Positions 49,054-57,390 of a DNA stretch of 64,000 nt are shown here, piece by piece (the first letter of the stretch is position 1; each line of letters starts with the position of its first letter). A model generated the notes under the pieces. The model did not search any database. It saw nothing but the letters and a program-made list of their open reading frames with translations, and had not been told where the DNA came from. A program made the position numbers and the translations under genes. Source of the stretch: Woeseiaceae bacterium (GTDB lineage: Bacteria; Pseudomonadota; Gammaproteobacteria; Steroidobacterales; Woeseiaceae); assembly GCA_028279985.1 (NCBI GenBank), contig JANQMR010000019.1, positions 45,761-109,760 on the forward strand. The letters run 5' to 3'.

Positions 49054-50139
49054 ATGAGTCTCGACGAACTCAGAAACAGCCTCTCCGACGTCGATCGCCG
49101 GATCATCGAGCTGATCGCCGAGAGGCAGCAAATCGTGCACCGGATCGGACGGCAGAAACGTTCGTCCGGGACGGCGACGCGGGACTATGCCAGGGAGAAG
49201 GAGGTCATCGACATGGGTCGCTCGCAGGCGGCCGCGCTCGATCTCGATCCGGACCTGGCGGAAAGCGTTCTGACGCATCTGATCCGCTCCTCGCTTGCCA
49301 GACAGGAACGCGAGCGGGTCATCGCCGAGGGTAAGGGTGACGGCCGGCGGGCGCTGGTCATCGGCGGCGCGGGCAAGATGGGCGGCTGGTTCGTACGCTT
49401 CTTTGCCAGTCAGGGATTTCAGACCGTTGTCGCCGATCCCGGTGTCGACGACGGCCCGGACCGTTACCGGAACTGGACCGATGCCGGGGTGGACTACGAC
49501 GTGATCGTCGTCGCCGCGCCGCTGGCGGTATCGGGCCGCATACTCGCCCAGCTCGCGGTGCTGAAGCCCGAGGGCCTGGTCTTCGATATCGGCTCGCTGA
49601 AGTCGCCGTTGATCGACGGCCTGCGCGAGCTCGAAACCGCCGGATGCCGTGTGACTTCGCTGCATCCGATGTACGGGCCCGATACCCGGCTGCTGTCGGG
49701 CCGGCACTTGATCGTCTGCGACGCCGGTTGCGCGGAAGCGACCGCCGATGCGCGCAGCCTGTTCGCGTCGACGATGGTCGAGCAGATCGACATGAGTCTC
49801 GAGGATCACGATCGTTTGATCGCTTACGTGCTCGGCCTGTCGCATGCGCTGAACATCGTGTTTTTCACCGCGCTTGCGGAAAGTGGCGAAGCGGCGCCCA
49901 AACTCGCGCGGATGTCGTCGACGACCTTCGACGCGCAGCTCCTGGTGTCCGAAGCGGTGGCCCGCGACAATCCGGCGCTGTACTTCGAGATCCAGAACCT
50001 GAACCGTCACGGGCTCGGTGCGCTCGATGCGCTGACCAAGGCCGCTGCCCGCATCCGTGAGGTGGTGGCCGCCGGCGATGAGCCGGGTTTCGTCGAACTG
50101 ATGCAAAAGGGTCGCGAGTACTTCGAGTTGCGCGGCTGA
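49054..50139 (+). CDS. tyrA: Bifunctional chorismate mutase/prephenate dehydrogenase (T-protein)
   Basis: 361 residues. The N-terminal AroQ-type chorismate mutase (~1-90: LRNSLSDVDRRIIELIAER, then the Arg/Lys helix) is fused to an NAD-binding prephenate dehydrogenase starting with ALVIGGAGKMGGWFVRFF (~105) and including SLHPMYGPD. It makes 4-hydroxyphenylpyruvate for tyrosine in the cytoplasm. This T-protein form is typical of gammaproteobacteria. Length agrees with E. coli TyrA (373). Confidence 0.95.
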   Translation: MSLDELRNSLSDVDRRIIELIAERQQIVHRIGRQKRSSGTATRDYAREKEVIDMGRSQAAALDLDPDLAESVLTHLIRSSLARQERERVIAEGKGDGRRALVIGGAGKMGGWFVRFFASQGFQTVVADPGVDDGPDRYRNWTDAGVDYDVIVVAAPLAVSGRILAQLAVLKPEGLVFDIGSLKSPLIDGLRELETAGCRVTSLHPMYGPDTRLLSGRHLIVCDAGCAEATADARSLFASTMVEQIDMSLEDHDRLIAYVLGLSHALNIVFFTALAESGEAAPKLARMSSTTFDAQLLVSEAVARDNPALYFEIQNLNRHGLGALDALTKAAARIREVVAAGDEPGFVELMQKGREYFELRG

Positions 50140-50155
50140 ATTTCAGCGGAATGCG

Positions 50156-50175
50156 GCGCTGCCGGCCGGCAGCGC
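50156..50175. terminator. 20-bp perfect palindrome after tyrA
   Basis: GCGCTGCCGG and its exact complement abut without a loop, 16 bp after the tyrA stop. In RNA it could form a hairpin with a small loop. No T-run follows, so terminator activity is doubtful. Confidence 0.4.
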
Positions 50176-50229
50176 AAAGCCGGGAGCCGCGGACACCGGG
50201 ATGGCGGGGATGGCCATCAGGATGACCTT

Positions 50230-50253
50230 TAGGGCCGCGATTAGGGCCGCGAT
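50230..50253. repeat. 12-bp direct tandem repeat x2
   Basis: TAGGGCCGCGAT occurs twice in perfect tandem between tyrA and rppH. A looser GGGATGGC duplication lies just upstream. Confidence 0.88.
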
Positions 50254-50349
50254 ACGCACGCTGGATATTACCTAATCTGTCCCCGGCTCGGACGGGCAGT
50301 GGCTCCCTAGTGTAAAGTACCCGGCAGTTAAGATTTCGTAACGGTTGCG

Positions 50350-50937
50350 ATGAGCGGCGACTGGATCGATGAAGAGGGATTCCGAGCGAACGTCGGAATC
50401 ATCCTCGCGAACGCGGACGGCAAGCTGATGCTCGGCGGGCGGGTCGGCAAGAAAGGCTGGCAGTTTCCGCAGGGCGGCATGCTGATAGGCGAAGAGCCGG
50501 AGCAGGCCATGTTCCGCGAGCTCGAGGAAGAGGTGGGCCTCGCGCGCGAAGACGTCGAGGTCTTGGATGTGACGCGCGACTGGTTACGCTATCGCCTGCC
50601 CGAACGTTTCGTCCGGCGCAACAGCCGGCCGCTTTGCATCGGACAGAAACAACGCTGGTTCATGCTGCGCCTTACGTCGTCGACCGACCGGCTGCGCTTC
50701 GACCTGGGCGAGGCGCCGGAATTCGATCGGGTTCGCTGGGTCGATTTTTGGCGTCCGGTCAACGAGGTCATTTATTTCAAGCGCCGGGTCTATGCCCGGG
50801 CGCTGCATGAGCTCGGGCCCAGCGTCTATCCGGACGGCTTGCCGCCGAGGCCGCGCTGGTGGCCCAAGCGCTGGCGTGCCGTGTTCGACAAGGACATTGC
50901 CGCGACGACCGACAAGATGAACGGCAAGGAACGCTGA
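50350..50937 (+). CDS. rppH: RNA pyrophosphohydrolase RppH
   Basis: 195 residues. A Nudix hydrolase that removes pyrophosphate from mRNA 5' ends to trigger decay by RNase E. The Nudix box spans residues 42-64 (GGMLIGEE, then RELEEEVGL). N-terminal FRANVGIILANADGKLMLGGRV and WQFPQGG are characteristic of RppH, as is the C-terminal FKRRVYARALHEL. Ribosome binding is weak. Followed by hemJ on the opposite strand. Confidence 0.95.
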   Translation: MSGDWIDEEGFRANVGIILANADGKLMLGGRVGKKGWQFPQGGMLIGEEPEQAMFRELEEEVGLAREDVEVLDVTRDWLRYRLPERFVRRNSRPLCIGQKQRWFMLRLTSSTDRLRFDLGEAPEFDRVRWVDFWRPVNEVIYFKRRVYARALHELGPSVYPDGLPPRPRWWPKRWRAVFDKDIAATTDKMNGKER

Positions 50938-50938
50938 C

Positions 50939-50960
50939 GGCGCGATATAGGCGCGATATT
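50939..50960. repeat. 11-bp direct tandem repeat x2
   Basis: GGCGCGATATA is followed by GGCGCGATATT, directly after the rppH stop and before the hemJ stop, in the 29 bp convergent spacer. Confidence 0.8.
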
Positions 50961-50966
50961 TAAGGG

Positions 50967-51410
50967 TCAGAACGGCTTCACGACCGCCAGGATGACGATG
51001 CCCAGCAAGAAGGCGACCGGGATCTCGTTGAACCAGCGCAGCCAGCGCGCGTCCTCCGACGGCTCATTCTCCGACGGGTTTAGGGATTTGAGCCGCGTCA
51101 TCCACACATGGCAGCGCCAGTGATACACCACGAGGCCCACGAGCAGGGCGAGTTTCGCGTGGAACCAGCCGGAACGCAGCAGGCCGGGGTTGACTGCCAG
51201 CAGCCACACCCCGAACCCCGCCGTTGCGACGGCGCCGATCGTCATGATCGCGAACAGCCGCCGCTCCATCACGATGAAACGCTCGCGCCCCGGCGGGTCG
51301 CTCGCCTGCCGGTGGTAGATGAACAAGCGCGGCAGGTAGAACAGTCCGGCAAACCAGGTGACCATGAATGCGATGTGCAAGGCTTTGAGCCACAAGTAAA
51401 AAGTGCCCAT
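50967..51410 (-). CDS. hemJ: Protoporphyrinogen oxidase HemJ-like membrane protein
   Basis: 147 residues from ATG 51410; about four membrane helices. Family blocks: LKALHIAFMVTWFAGLFYLPRLF with the conserved His in the first helix, MERRLFAIM, and WFHAKLALLVGLVVYHW with conserved Lys and His. HemJ oxidises protoporphyrinogen IX in haem synthesis in bacteria without HemG or HemY. Longer upstream frame lacks hydrophobic character and is rejected. Convergent with rppH. Confidence 0.88.
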   Translation of the reverse strand: MGTFYLWLKALHIAFMVTWFAGLFYLPRLFIYHRQASDPPGRERFIVMERRLFAIMTIGAVATAGFGVWLLAVNPGLLRSGWFHAKLALLVGLVVYHWRCHVWMTRLKSLNPSENEPSEDARWLRWFNEIPVAFLLGIVILAVVKPF

Positions 51411-51562
51411 TTCGTCGTGCTCTCGGTAGTCCTCGGGTGCTCGCCCGGCATCGAGCCGGTCCGATCTTACACGCAGCGGGCACGATATGGCGGTTTGCGC
51501 CGCCTGCCTGGTATCGCAAACGTGACCTGACTCACTTCTGTTTGCCTGGGCGGCCACGTAAC

Positions 51563-52312
51563 ATGAAGGCCCGATCGAATCGACGAGTTCGCGTGTCCAA
51601 TCGTTCTGCTCTCGAACAGCATGCCGTGATCCGCATGTGGCTGATGCGTGGTGCCCTGGCCGCGCTGATCCTGTTGGGCGTCTACCTGCTGTTCGAACTC
51701 GGCCGTATCCAGGCCGGCTACAACACCGTCGAGGCTGCGCGGGAGCAGAGCGCCCTGGAAGCGCGTATTACCGGACTCGAGGCCGAGATCGTGTCCTTGG
51801 AGGAGCAGATTACGCTGCTCGAGACCCATCGCGACATCGACGCCCAAGCTTATCGCAGCGTGGAGTCGAGCCTGACGGAATTGCAGTCCAAGATCCAGGA
51901 ACAACGCGACGCGATTGCGTTTTATCGTGGGATCGTGTCGCCTGCCGACGGTAACTCGGGGCTGAAAGTACAGGACTTGAAGCTGACGCGCGGCAAGGTC
52001 GAGCGCAGTTATACGATCCGGCTGGTGCTCGTTCAGGCGATGCAGCACGATCGCAAGGTGTCCGGCGAGGTCGTGTTACACATCGACGGCGAACTGGACG
52101 GCGCGGAGCGAACTTACGCCTATTCGGAGCTCGTGCCCGCAGACGGCGAGCCTGACTGGCCTTTCTCGTTTCGTTACTTCCAGGACTTCGATCGAGAGGT
52201 TATCCTGCCGGACGGCTTCACCCCGGACCGGGTGACGGTCGAGGTCGTCTCCAGGACTCGTTCGGTCGCAAGCGTAGAGGAGAGTTTTTCCTGGGTGACG
52301 AGCCGTAGCTGA
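51563..52312 (+). CDS. DUF6776-like membrane protein with coiled coil
   Basis: 249 residues from ATG 51563. A basic N-terminus, one membrane helix (~31-47, GALAALILLGVYLLFELG), a coiled coil (~55-115, with heptad-like EARITGLEAEIVSLEEQIT), then a beta-rich periplasmic part ending SFSWVTSRS. Similar proteins of unknown function occur next to bactofilin genes in Xanthomonadales and Pseudomonas. The bactofilin gene follows at 42 bp, so both may act together at the envelope. Confidence 0.72.
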   Translation: MKARSNRRVRVSNRSALEQHAVIRMWLMRGALAALILLGVYLLFELGRIQAGYNTVEAAREQSALEARITGLEAEIVSLEEQITLLETHRDIDAQAYRSVESSLTELQSKIQEQRDAIAFYRGIVSPADGNSGLKVQDLKLTRGKVERSYTIRLVLVQAMQHDRKVSGEVVLHIDGELDGAERTYAYSELVPADGEPDWPFSFRYFQDFDREVILPDGFTPDRVTVEVVSRTRSVASVEESFSWVTSRS

Positions 52313-52317
52313 GCCAA

Positions 52318-52345
52318 AATGACCCATCGTGAATGACCCATCCTG
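52318..52345. repeat. 14-bp direct tandem repeat x2
   Basis: AATGACCCATCGTG is followed by AATGACCCATCCTG, between the coiled-coil gene and the bactofilin ribosome binding site (GGAGG at 52345-52349). Confidence 0.88.
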
Positions 52346-52354
52346 GAGGATGAC

Positions 52355-52780
52355 ATGTTCGGCCGAAAGAAACGTAGACACATGCTTGCGCATACGCTGA
52401 TCGGCGCGAATACCCGGATCAGCGGCGATCTGCATTTCGAAGGCGGTTGCCACGTGGACGGCGCCGTCAAGGGCAACGTTTCGGCCGACCCGGACAGCGA
52501 CGCCACGCTCAGCATCGCGGAGGACGCCAACATCGACGGCGTCGTGACGGTGCCTTATGTCGTGTTGCACGGCATCGTGCGGGGCGACGTGTTCGCCAGC
52601 CAGCGGGTTGAACTCGGCCCGACCGCGCGGGTCATTGGCGATGTGTATTACAATCTGATCGAGATGGCAATCGGCGCCGAGATCAACGGCAAGCTCGTGC
52701 ACCAGCCGGAAGGCCAGGTCCCGTTGCTGGAGCAAACCACGCGTATCGACCAGGCCGCGGCAGTGGCGAGCGAAGCCTGA
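52355..52780 (+). CDS. Bactofilin (polymer-forming cytoskeletal protein)
   Basis: 141 residues. The core (~10-115) is a right-handed beta helix built of short repeats: [29 protein letters not shown], then [21 protein letters not shown]. Bactofilins polymerise without nucleotide and position cell-wall enzymes. A short basic N-terminus and Ala-rich tail flank the core, as is usual. It is encoded between a coiled-coil membrane protein and erpA. Confidence 0.92.
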   Translation: MFGRKKRRHMLAHTLIGANTRISGDLHFEGGCHVDGAVKGNVSADPDSDATLSIAEDANIDGVVTVPYVVLHGIVRGDVFASQRVELGPTARVIGDVYYNLIEMAIGAEINGKLVHQPEGQVPLLEQTTRIDQAAAVASEA

Positions 52781-52803
52781 CAGCGAAATCGAATCGAGGA
52801 ATT

Positions 52804-53172
52804 ATGGACAAGCAAGCAGCAATCCCGGCAAATGCGGCTCCGCCGCCGCCGGTCGTGTTCACGGACGCGGCCGCGCATAAGGTCGGCGAGTTGATCCGCG
52901 ACGAAGACAACCCGAACCTGAAGCTCAGAGTGTTCATATCGGGCGGCGGTTGTTCGGGTTTTCAGTACGGCTTCACCTTCGACGAGGCGATCGAGGACGG
53001 CGACAGCCAGGTCGAGAACCAGGGTGTGACCCTGGTCGTCGATCCGATGAGCGTGCAGTACCTGATGGGTGCCGAGATCGACTACAAGGAAGATCTCTCG
53101 GGCGCGCAGTTCATCATCCGCAATCCCAACGCCCAGACCACCTGCGGTTGCGGGCAATCGTTCACGGTGTAG
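52804..53172 (+). CDS. erpA: Iron-sulfur cluster insertion protein ErpA
   Basis: 122 residues of the A-type carrier family. The three conserved cysteines are in [12 protein letters not shown] and the C-terminal TTCGCGQSF. It hands Fe-S clusters to apoproteins such as those of isoprenoid synthesis and respiration. The N-terminal start ([14 protein letters not shown] after a Pro-rich leader) is slightly longer than in E. coli. ErpA rather than IscA is supported by the conserved bactofilin-erpA order in related genomes. Confidence 0.93.
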   Translation: MDKQAAIPANAAPPPPVVFTDAAAHKVGELIRDEDNPNLKLRVFISGGGCSGFQYGFTFDEAIEDGDSQVENQGVTLVVDPMSVQYLMGAEIDYKEDLSGAQFIIRNPNAQTTCGCGQSFTV

Positions 53173-53196
53173 CGCAGCCACGATGTGAGCGCGGCG

Positions 53197-53220
53197 GACG
53201 GTTCACCGATTTGAACCGTC
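53197..53220. terminator. Stem-loop after erpA
   Basis: GACGGTTCA and TGAACCGTC form a perfect 9-bp stem around a 6-base loop, 24 bp after the erpA stop. No T-run follows, so it is only a weak terminator candidate. It lies just before the ppx frame opens. Confidence 0.45.
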
Positions 53221-53280
53221 ACTCAGGCAGTCATCCGGGTTAAACTCTGCGCGTCGATCCAGGGTAACGGGACAAGACGC

Positions 53281-54828
53281 ATAAGCACGCCGACCGTTCA
53301 AGAGCTCGCCCGAGACGGCGACGCGCCGCCGGCCGGCGACAGCGCCGAAGTCATCGCCGCAGTCGATCTGGGCTCCAACAGTTTTCACATGATCGTCGGC
53401 GAGCTGCGCCACGGGCAGCTTACGATCATCGACCGCCTGCGCGAAACCGTACGCTTGGCCGAAGGTCTGTCGGCCCAAGGGGACCTATCCGGCCAGGCTC
53501 GGGCTCGGGCGCTGAATTGCCTGTCGCGTTTCGGGGAACGGCTGCGCGACATGCGTGCCGGCAGCGTGCGGGCGGCCGGTACCAGCACGATCCGCCGCGC
53601 GCGGGAAGACTCGACGTTCATGGCGGAAGCCGAGGCGGCGCTAGGTCACCCGATCGAAATCATCTCCGGTATCGAGGAGGCGCGCCTGATTTACACGGGC
53701 GTGACCCACAGCCTGCCGTTCAACGACGGTTTGCGGCTGGTCATGGATATCGGCGGCGGCAGCACCGAGCTGATCCTGGGTCAGGGTGGTCAGCCGAAGG
53801 CGCTGGAAAGCCTGCACCTGGGCTGTGTGTCAATGACTGAACGGTTTTTTCCGGATGGCCGAATTTCGCGGCAAGGCTTTGAGGACGCACGTATGACCGC
53901 CCGGCTGGAGCTGCGTCCGGTCAAGGCGTTCTTTCGCGATGCCAACGGTGTCGAGGCCATCGGCACGTCCGGCACGATACTCTCCACGGAAAATGTCGCT
54001 CGCACGCTCGGCATCACCGAATCGGGTGAGCTCACGCTGGATGCCGTCGAGGCCCTGATCGAACGCGTGCTCGAATTCGAATCCACGGCGAAACTGTCGC
54101 TGCGCGGTCTCTCTGAACGGCGGGCGCAGGTCTGGCCCGGCGGGCTGTCGATTCTGGCCGAGCTGCTCGGCGTGTTGCGGGTCGACGCGCTGAAGGTCAG
54201 CGACGGCGCGTTACGGGAAGGCCTGCTTTACGATTTCTTGGGCCGCATGCAACACGAGGATGCGCGTGAACGGACCGTACGTGCGATGACGGCTCGTTAC
54301 CATGTGGACAAAAAACAGGCGGAACGGGTAACCGACATCGCCCGCCGGCTGCTCAAAAAGTGTGTAAGCAATTGGGGGCTGTCGCAGCCGTTTTTCGAAC
54401 GAGTGCTCGTCTGGTCCGCACGTCTGCACGAGATTGGCCTGGACATCTCGCACGACGGTTACCAGCGGCACGGCGCCTATGTCGCCGAAAACGCGGACAT
54501 GCCGGGTTTTCCGCGCGCGGAGCAGCGCCTGCTGGCGTTCTTGATCCGCAGTCAGCGCCATTCGATCAACATGCGTTATCAGAAGGGCCTGCCGCGTTCG
54601 TGGCGGGAGATTGCCTTGCGCTTGGCGATACTGTTGCGACTGGCCGTGTTGCTGAACCGCAGCCGCAACGATGCGGAGATATCGCCGATCCGTGTCGCGG
54701 CCGGCGAACGTTCGCTGGATCTGCGTTTCGACGCGGAATGGCTGGCCGCCAATCCGCTGACGGTCGCGGACCTGGAGCGTGAGCGCGGTTATCTGGACGG
54801 CGTTGGTTATAGGCTCAGTTTCGGGTAA
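53281..54828 (+). CDS. ppx: Exopolyphosphatase (Ppx/GppA family) with a non-canonical start
   Basis: 515 residues if ATA at 53281 initiates. The enzyme releases phosphate from polyphosphate ends. Phosphate-binding loops: AAVDLGSNSFHM at ~26-37 and MDIGGGSTELI (~155-165); EEARLIY and the HD-like C-terminal domain (ARLHEIGLDISHDGYQRHGAY) follow. The first ATG (53389) falls inside the first loop and would destroy it, and no ATG, GTG or TTG lies between the upstream stop (53212) and that loop. ATA-AGC-ACG-CCG reads like a normal (M)STP start. Length equals E. coli Ppx (513). Confidence 0.88.
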   Translation: MSTPTVQELARDGDAPPAGDSAEVIAAVDLGSNSFHMIVGELRHGQLTIIDRLRETVRLAEGLSAQGDLSGQARARALNCLSRFGERLRDMRAGSVRAAGTSTIRRAREDSTFMAEAEAALGHPIEIISGIEEARLIYTGVTHSLPFNDGLRLVMDIGGGSTELILGQGGQPKALESLHLGCVSMTERFFPDGRISRQGFEDARMTARLELRPVKAFFRDANGVEAIGTSGTILSTENVARTLGITESGELTLDAVEALIERVLEFESTAKLSLRGLSERRAQVWPGGLSILAELLGVLRVDALKVSDGALREGLLYDFLGRMQHEDARERTVRAMTARYHVDKKQAERVTDIARRLLKKCVSNWGLSQPFFERVLVWSARLHEIGLDISHDGYQRHGAYVAENADMPGFPRAEQRLLAFLIRSQRHSINMRYQKGLPRSWREIALRLAILLRLAVLLNRSRNDAEISPIRVAAGERSLDLRFDAEWLAANPLTVADLERERGYLDGVGYRLSFG

Positions 54829-54833
54829 GGCCT

Positions 54834-55139
54834 TCAGCCCTCGAACGCGGCGCTGAATGGCTCGATCTCTCTTACGATCCGGCGGCCGACGCGGCGTTCA
54901 GCCACCCGCAGGTCGTACTCATCCTGCAGGTTGAGCCAGAATCGGGGGCTATTGCCGAAAAAGCGTGCAAACCGCAGGGCCATCTCCGCGGTGATCGCAC
55001 GTTTGCCGTTGATGATGTCGCTGACGCCGCTGCGATTTACGCCGACCGCCTTGGAAAATGCGTAGGCCGTCAAGCCGAGTTCGTCGAGAAACTCGCTTTT
55101 CAGGATTTCACCCGGATGGATTGGAGCAAATTTGGCCAT
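54834..55139 (-). CDS. higA: HigA-family antitoxin (Xre HTH)
   Basis: 101 residues from ATG 55139. N-terminal PIHPGEILKSEFLDELGL is the hallmark of the HigA family, followed by an HTH (YAFSKAVGVNRSGVSDIINGKR) and a C-terminal part ending in an Arg-rich turn. It neutralises the toxin encoded just upstream on the same strand (13 bp gap) and should repress the operon. It ends 6 bp from the convergent ppx stop. Confidence 0.92.
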   Translation of the reverse strand: MAKFAPIHPGEILKSEFLDELGLTAYAFSKAVGVNRSGVSDIINGKRAITAEMALRFARFFGNSPRFWLNLQDEYDLRVAERRVGRRIVREIEPFSAAFEG

Positions 55140-55152
55140 TACTCTTTTAAGT

Positions 55153-55437
55153 TCAGTGGTAGTCCACGATCTCGACCTCAAACGCGTCACCGTTCTCGAA
55201 CAGGAAGCAGACTCGATACTGGTCGTTGATTCGAATACTGTACTGATTCTTTCTGTCGCCTGACAGTTTCTCCAAGCGATTTCCCGGCGGAACCCGCAAG
55301 TCGTTGATACTGCCGGATGCGTGAATCACCAATAACTTCCTGCGGCCGCGTTTCGCGATTCGATGCGGAAATCGTGTTCCGCGCTCATCGTTGAACAGTT
55401 TCTCGGTCTCGGCGCAAGCGAACGACTTGATGCTCAT
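55153..55437 (-). CDS. higB: HigB-family (RelE-like) toxin
   Basis: 94 residues: FACAETEKLFNDERGTRFP, an Arg-rich middle, VPPGNRLEKLSGDRKNQYSIRINDQYRVCF and EIVDYH at the end, matching the HigB/PemK-unrelated RelE superfamily of ribosome-dependent mRNA interferases. Toxin-before-antitoxin order is typical of higBA. A 10-bp palindrome lies just upstream. Confidence 0.92.
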   Translation of the reverse strand: MSIKSFACAETEKLFNDERGTRFPHRIAKRGRRKLLVIHASGSINDLRVPPGNRLEKLSGDRKNQYSIRINDQYRVCFLFENGDAFEVEIVDYH

Positions 55438-55443
55438 GCCAGC

Positions 55444-55453
55444 CGAACGTTCG
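55444..55453. promoter_or_regulatory. Palindrome upstream of higB, possible HigA operator
   Basis: CGAACGTTCG is a perfect 10-bp palindrome 6 bp upstream of the higB ATG. HigA-type antitoxins bind palindromes in this position, so it is a plausible operator. A 10-bp palindrome can also occur by chance. Confidence 0.35.
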
Positions 55454-56010
55454 AGAAGGCGTTTTCTGAATGTGTGCCAAGATACGTGGAAGAAAGCGTC
55501 CTGTCAAGAAGGACGTTCTGTGACTCAGAGCTAATGTCGTTGCAATGTTCGGTCGGCATATTCTTGACTCTGGGTTGCGGAGTCGAACTGATTCACACTA
55601 TTGAAAGCCTAGAAGACTTAGCCCGCCAATGGCATTCCTAGTCGATCCGTAGAGAAATGCGGGCTTCTTTTTCAGTGCATTCGTCCCGGCTTAAGCTGCT
55701 GTACAATCATGAAAGGTGTGAGGGGGCGCAAGGGGGGTCCACTTTTTCACCATCGGTGCCGGTGGTGCCAGCATCTACGAACGTGACGAGGCTCTTGATT
55801 CCGTTTTCCGTTCTGAAGCTCATGGTTTCGGCGTCCTGGACATCACCCGACATCGCCTTACCATTCAGTTTGTCGATATCAATGGTGACGTCATCCATGA
55901 GCGCGTTTTGATCAAGCATCAGGAGTGAATCCGGCTGGTTAGGCATTCGCCATCGCAACACATTTAAGAACGGTAACTACATTCCGAGATTTTGCACGAA
56001 TAATTAGATA
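55454..56010. other. Gene-poor, AT-richer stretch in the toxin-antitoxin island
   Basis: About 550 bases between higB and the Xre gene. GCCCGC near 55621 and GCGGGC near 55659 followed by TTCTTTTTC may form a plus-strand terminator with a long loop. The only protein-like frame is the doubtful one at 55707-55943. The stretch may be a remnant of earlier insertions. Confidence 0.35.
55707..55943 (-). CDS. Doubtful small hypothetical protein
   Basis: 78 residues from ATG 55943 (the frame extends to 55961). The sequence is acidic (MDDVTIDIDKLNGKAMSGDV, then FVDAGTTGTDGEKVDPP) and looks more protein-like than its antisense partner, but there is no ribosome binding site and no family is recognised. 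It could be a fragment of a lost gene. Confidence 0.25.
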   Translation of the reverse strand, partial: PNQPDSLLMLDQNALMDDVTIDIDKLNGKAMSGDVQDAETMSFRTENGIKSLVTFVDAGTTGTDGEKVDPPCAPSHLS

Positions 56011-56054
56011 GTCGTGCATTTGCATCGATTGGTGGGCTGCGTTAGAATCACGAC
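55993..56054 (+). promoter_or_regulatory. Promoter and operator region of the Xre-RES operon
   Basis: TTGCAT (56020) and TAGAAT (56043) are 17 bp apart, a good sigma-70 pair whose start would fall at about the ATG at 56055, giving a leaderless mRNA. Inverted repeats overlap it: TGCACGA/TCGTGCA at 55993 and 56012, and GTCGTG/CACGAC at 56011 and 56049. These suit autorepression by the Xre antitoxin. Confidence 0.55.
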
Positions 56055-56417
56055 ATGGCCACCGTAGACCACAAACGGGCACCTGACCCAAACCGCGTGC
56101 TCGGCAAAGCCGTGCTGCGCGCATCGGAACGCATGGGGCTTTCCCGTACCGATCTCGCAGTGGTAATCGGCCGCGACCGCTCCAGTATTTCCCGCTCCGG
56201 CATCGATCCCGATAGCAAGTCCGGCGAGCTCGCGAAAATACTCATTCGCTGTTATCGCGCCCTGGCGGTCCTGGTGGACGACAACCAAGAACAGGTACGG
56301 GAGTGGCTCACGACACCCAACCGGCATACCGGCGGCATACCCGAGCAGCAATTGAAAACCGTGGCGGGGCTTGTGACCGTCAGCGAATATCTGGACGCCA
56401 TTCGTGGCAAAGTATGA
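56055..56417 (+). CDS. Xre/ParS (MbcA-type) antitoxin of a RES module
   Basis: 120 residues. An N-terminal HTH (VLGKAVLRASERMGLSRTDLAVVIGRDRSSISR) and a C-terminal toxin-binding domain (HTGGIPEQQLKTVAGLVTVSEYLDA), the arrangement of Xre-MbcA-ParS antitoxins paired with RES toxins. It would hold the toxin inactive and repress the operon. It overlaps the toxin gene by 14 bp. Confidence 0.9.
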   Translation: MATVDHKRAPDPNRVLGKAVLRASERMGLSRTDLAVVIGRDRSSISRSGIDPDSKSGELAKILIRCYRALAVLVDDNQEQVREWLTTPNRHTGGIPEQQLKTVAGLVTVSEYLDAIRGKV

Positions 56418-57171
56418 CGCGACGTTCTGGCGCCGGGTCTTAGCTGCAACAAAACCCACGGCCCTGATGGGCACGCTGCAGCGGATGGTCGAAAACCAGG
56501 AGCAGAAAGTCACCGTTGCGCTGGTAGACAGTTTCGCCGAACACGACGTTCTGGAAAGCCTGTTAGAAGAGTCGAAGCCGTACACCGATTACGGTCCCGA
56601 TTTCCTGCGCTTGGACTATCTGTTGCGAACGCCATGGCGGTATCCGCCGCTCAGATGGGGCTCCCGTTTCGGGCGCCGGTTTGAACCCAGCCTGTTTTAC
56701 GGGTCACTTACCGCTGAGGCCTTGTTCGCGGAGGCGGCGTACTACCGGTTGGTATTCCTGGAGGGGATGAAAACACCGTTTCGCGAACGCGTCATAAGCC
56801 AACACACGGTTTTCGAGGCGCAATATCAAACCGGTCGCGGACTCGATCTCAGGCGCGCACCGTTCGTAAAACACGCCGATACCTTGTGCCACAAGGTACG
56901 GTATTTACCCTGTCAGCAGCTCGGCACCGAACTGCGCGAACGTGACATCGTTGCGATCACGTATTTTTCCGCCAGAGCACAAGGCGGCGAACCGAACATC
57001 GGCCTGTTTTCGCCCAAAGGCTTACGCTCGAAGAAACATCTCAGGCCACGGCATGTGTTGTGTGAAACCCATACCGAAGGCGTGAGTTTTCGCCTCGGGG
57101 TTGAACTACGCAGTTACGCGCGCGAGTTGTTTCTGTACGAGGGACGACTGCCGCAGCCGGCCGTCGGCTGA
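56404..57171 (+). CDS. RES-domain toxin (NAD+ phosphorylase family)
   Basis: 255 residues from GTG 56404. RES toxins degrade NAD+ and stop growth. The core shows the conserved Arg region RRVLAATKP, RWGSRFGRRFEPSLFYGSLTAEALFAEAAYYR with conserved Tyr/Ser and Glu, and SLTAEALFAE typical of the fold. The protein is longer than minimal RES toxins (~150-160) but fits the larger subgroup. It overlaps its antitoxin, so translation is coupled. Confidence 0.88.
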   Translation: MAKYDATFWRRVLAATKPTALMGTLQRMVENQEQKVTVALVDSFAEHDVLESLLEESKPYTDYGPDFLRLDYLLRTPWRYPPLRWGSRFGRRFEPSLFYGSLTAEALFAEAAYYRLVFLEGMKTPFRERVISQHTVFEAQYQTGRGLDLRRAPFVKHADTLCHKVRYLPCQQLGTELRERDIVAITYFSARAQGGEPNIGLFSPKGLRSKKHLRPRHVLCETHTEGVSFRLGVELRSYARELFLYEGRLPQPAVG

Positions 57172-57390
57172 GCGGAGCGACAAAGCGACCCAATCGACGC
57201 CATGCGCCGATCCTGATCAACGGCGAGATCGGTTCACCCAAAACTGGCGAGATTACCGGCTTTCTGTAGTTGGATAGCAAACCGCGGGACTGCATTCTCA
57301 AGCCTTTGACAGCGCCAGTAGCGAAGGCGAAGGATTCAGGGTATGCTAGATCGCACCAATAGTATGAATAACCATGTATTGAAGACAGCT

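Noticed and set aside
53389..54828. ppx starting at the first ATG, 53389
   Set aside because: That Met is inside the phosphate-binding loop; the conserved residues before it are in frame and intact, so translation must begin upstream.
55363..55641. Plus-strand ORF overlapping higB
   Set aside because: Its first part is antisense to a clear HigB gene and the rest has no recognisable protein features.
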